A stretch of DNA of 64,000 bases from Nakamurella endophytica (GTDB taxonomy: Bacteria; Actinomycetota; Actinomycetes; Mycobacteriales; Nakamurellaceae). The notes beneath the pieces were generated by a model, which saw nothing but the letters and a program-made list of their open reading frames with translations, was not told the origin of the DNA and ran no database searches. The position numbers and the translations under genes are program-made. The DNA lies in contig NZ_BMNA01000011.1 in NCBI RefSeq assembly GCF_014646215.1, positions 43,492 through 107,491 on the forward strand, given 5' to 3'. This document shows, in pieces, positions 63,507 to 64,000 of this stretch (within the stretch, counting starts at the first letter, position 1; the number at the start of each line of letters is the position of its first letter).

Positions 63507-64000
63507 CTAGTGGTTGATCTTGAACCAGGGCTGCGCCCAGCCGAGGTACGGCTTGCCCCACTTGCTCCTGATCTCGGAGATGGTGGTGTAGGTCAGGGTC
63601 CCGCGGCCGTGGATGTCGTTGGAGACGAACCGGCCGCCACCGACCGAGATCATGACGTGGCCGGCGCCGCCGCTGAAGAACGCCAGTGCTCCGGCCGGGA
63701 CGTCGGTCGAGCCGGCGTGCCGGTACCGCGCCGGGATCTGCGTCCAATGCGTGTAGGCGGTCGCCGAACCGCTCGCCCCCCAGCCGTAGGCGAGACCGAC
63801 CACGTGGTCGCAGCGGTTGGCGTAGTCGGAGTGGTACGCCGTCGTCACGTGGGACTTCGCCCAGGAGACGGCGCCGGCGCAGCTGCGCGGGTCGCCGAGG
63901 CCGGAGGTCGAGCACCCGCCGGACGCCGCCTTGCCGATCCGGTGCGAGGCGTTCTCGTTCTTCAGGCCCGGCTTGAGGTTGGCGCGGGCGCCGGCGGCGA
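63507..64000 (-). CDS. NlpC/P60- or CHAP-like cell-wall hydrolase domain protein (5' end beyond window)
   Basis: The last ~164 residues are visible, entering at ARANLKPGLKNENASHRIGK. An active-site-like Cys occurs in SGLGDPRSCAGAVSWAKSHV and another in NRCDHVVGLAYGWG; the catalytic His is in AGHVMISVGGGRFVSNDI, after VPAGALAFF, the order Cys...His of papain-like NlpC/P60 and CHAP amidases. NRCDHVVGLAYG is the likeliest nucleophile (Cys followed by the helix). It ends at KPYLGWAQPWFKINH. Such proteins are secreted peptidoglycan hydrolases; the signal peptide, if any, is outside the window. Two hairpins follow the stop codon. Confidence 0.75.
   Translation of the reverse strand, partial: AAGARANLKPGLKNENASHRIGKAASGGCSTSGLGDPRSCAGAVSWAKSHVTTAYHSDYANRCDHVVGLAYGWGASGSATAYTHWTQIPARYRHAGSTDVPAGALAFFSGGAGHVMISVGGGRFVSNDIHGRGTLTYTTISEIRSKWGKPYLGWAQPWFKINH

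Overview
The window comes from a very high-GC Actinomycetota chromosome. The evidence is the pervasive GTG starts, the 16S-23S-5S operon with no tRNA in its spacer, and gene orders matching Mycobacterium tuberculosis (pheST-argCJBDFRGH; mpg-tyrS; tlyA-nadK-recN-steA-mctB-pyrG-nudix-xerD; parA-scpAB-rluB-cmk-der). The rRNA genes and gene content would fit the Frankiales/Nakamurellales neighbourhood, but the genus cannot be settled by eye.

Layout. 1-5.4 kb is mixed-strand and small-gene rich: a cut-off FUSC-type membrane protein, a doubled DUF1540 metal-knuckle protein, a dienelactone-hydrolase-like enzyme, a FetB-type permease, a MerR/HspR-like regulator divergent from hsp20, a 59-aa unknown and a VOC protein. 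From 5.4 to 53.3 kb almost everything is on the minus strand. In transcription order, read from high to low coordinates, this stretch holds pheS-pheT; DUF5998 and an AlkP-superfamily phosphodiesterase; argC-J-B-D-F-R, then argG-argH-mpg-tyrS; a 16S-23S-5S operon driven by three tandem TTGACA-N17 promoters; aroQ and a giant Arg/Asp-rich TPR protein; HAD phosphatase, small protein, tlyA, nadK; recN; steA-mctB; pyrG-nudix-xerD; an SDR; and parA-scpA-scpB-rluB-cmk-plsC-der followed by tRNA-Pro(GGG). One plus-strand gene, an aldehyde dehydrogenase, interrupts the block. The region 53.5-64 kb is accessory-like: an orphan KdpD/KdpE pair, a second VOC protein, a HIT protein, a DUF4383 membrane protein, a putative Fe(II)/2OG oxygenase divergent from a GmrSD-type (DUF262+DUF1524) type IV restriction enzyme, an HTH-TM-NBR1-Ig-like protein and a cut-off secreted NlpC/CHAP-like protein.

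How the genes work together. The minus-strand block serves arginine synthesis, translation (pheST, tyrS, rRNA, tlyA, rluB, der), chromosome segregation and repair (parA, scpAB, xerD, recN, mpg), nucleotide and cofactor supply (pyrG, cmk, nadK) and envelope or division (steA, mctB, plsC). Seventeen gene junctions are 4-nt ATGA or GTGA overlaps, so translational coupling is the rule.

Most noteworthy observations: KdpD lacks the Walker A lysine and has no kdpFABC nearby; the TPR protein carries about 600 residues of RDDRPR-type disorder; a lone GmrSD shares a hairpin-bearing intergenic region with an unclassified oxygenase; the rRNA promoters are partly duplicated by a 62-bp repeat; and the rRNA leader is complementary over 14 nt to the operon terminator about 5 kb downstream.
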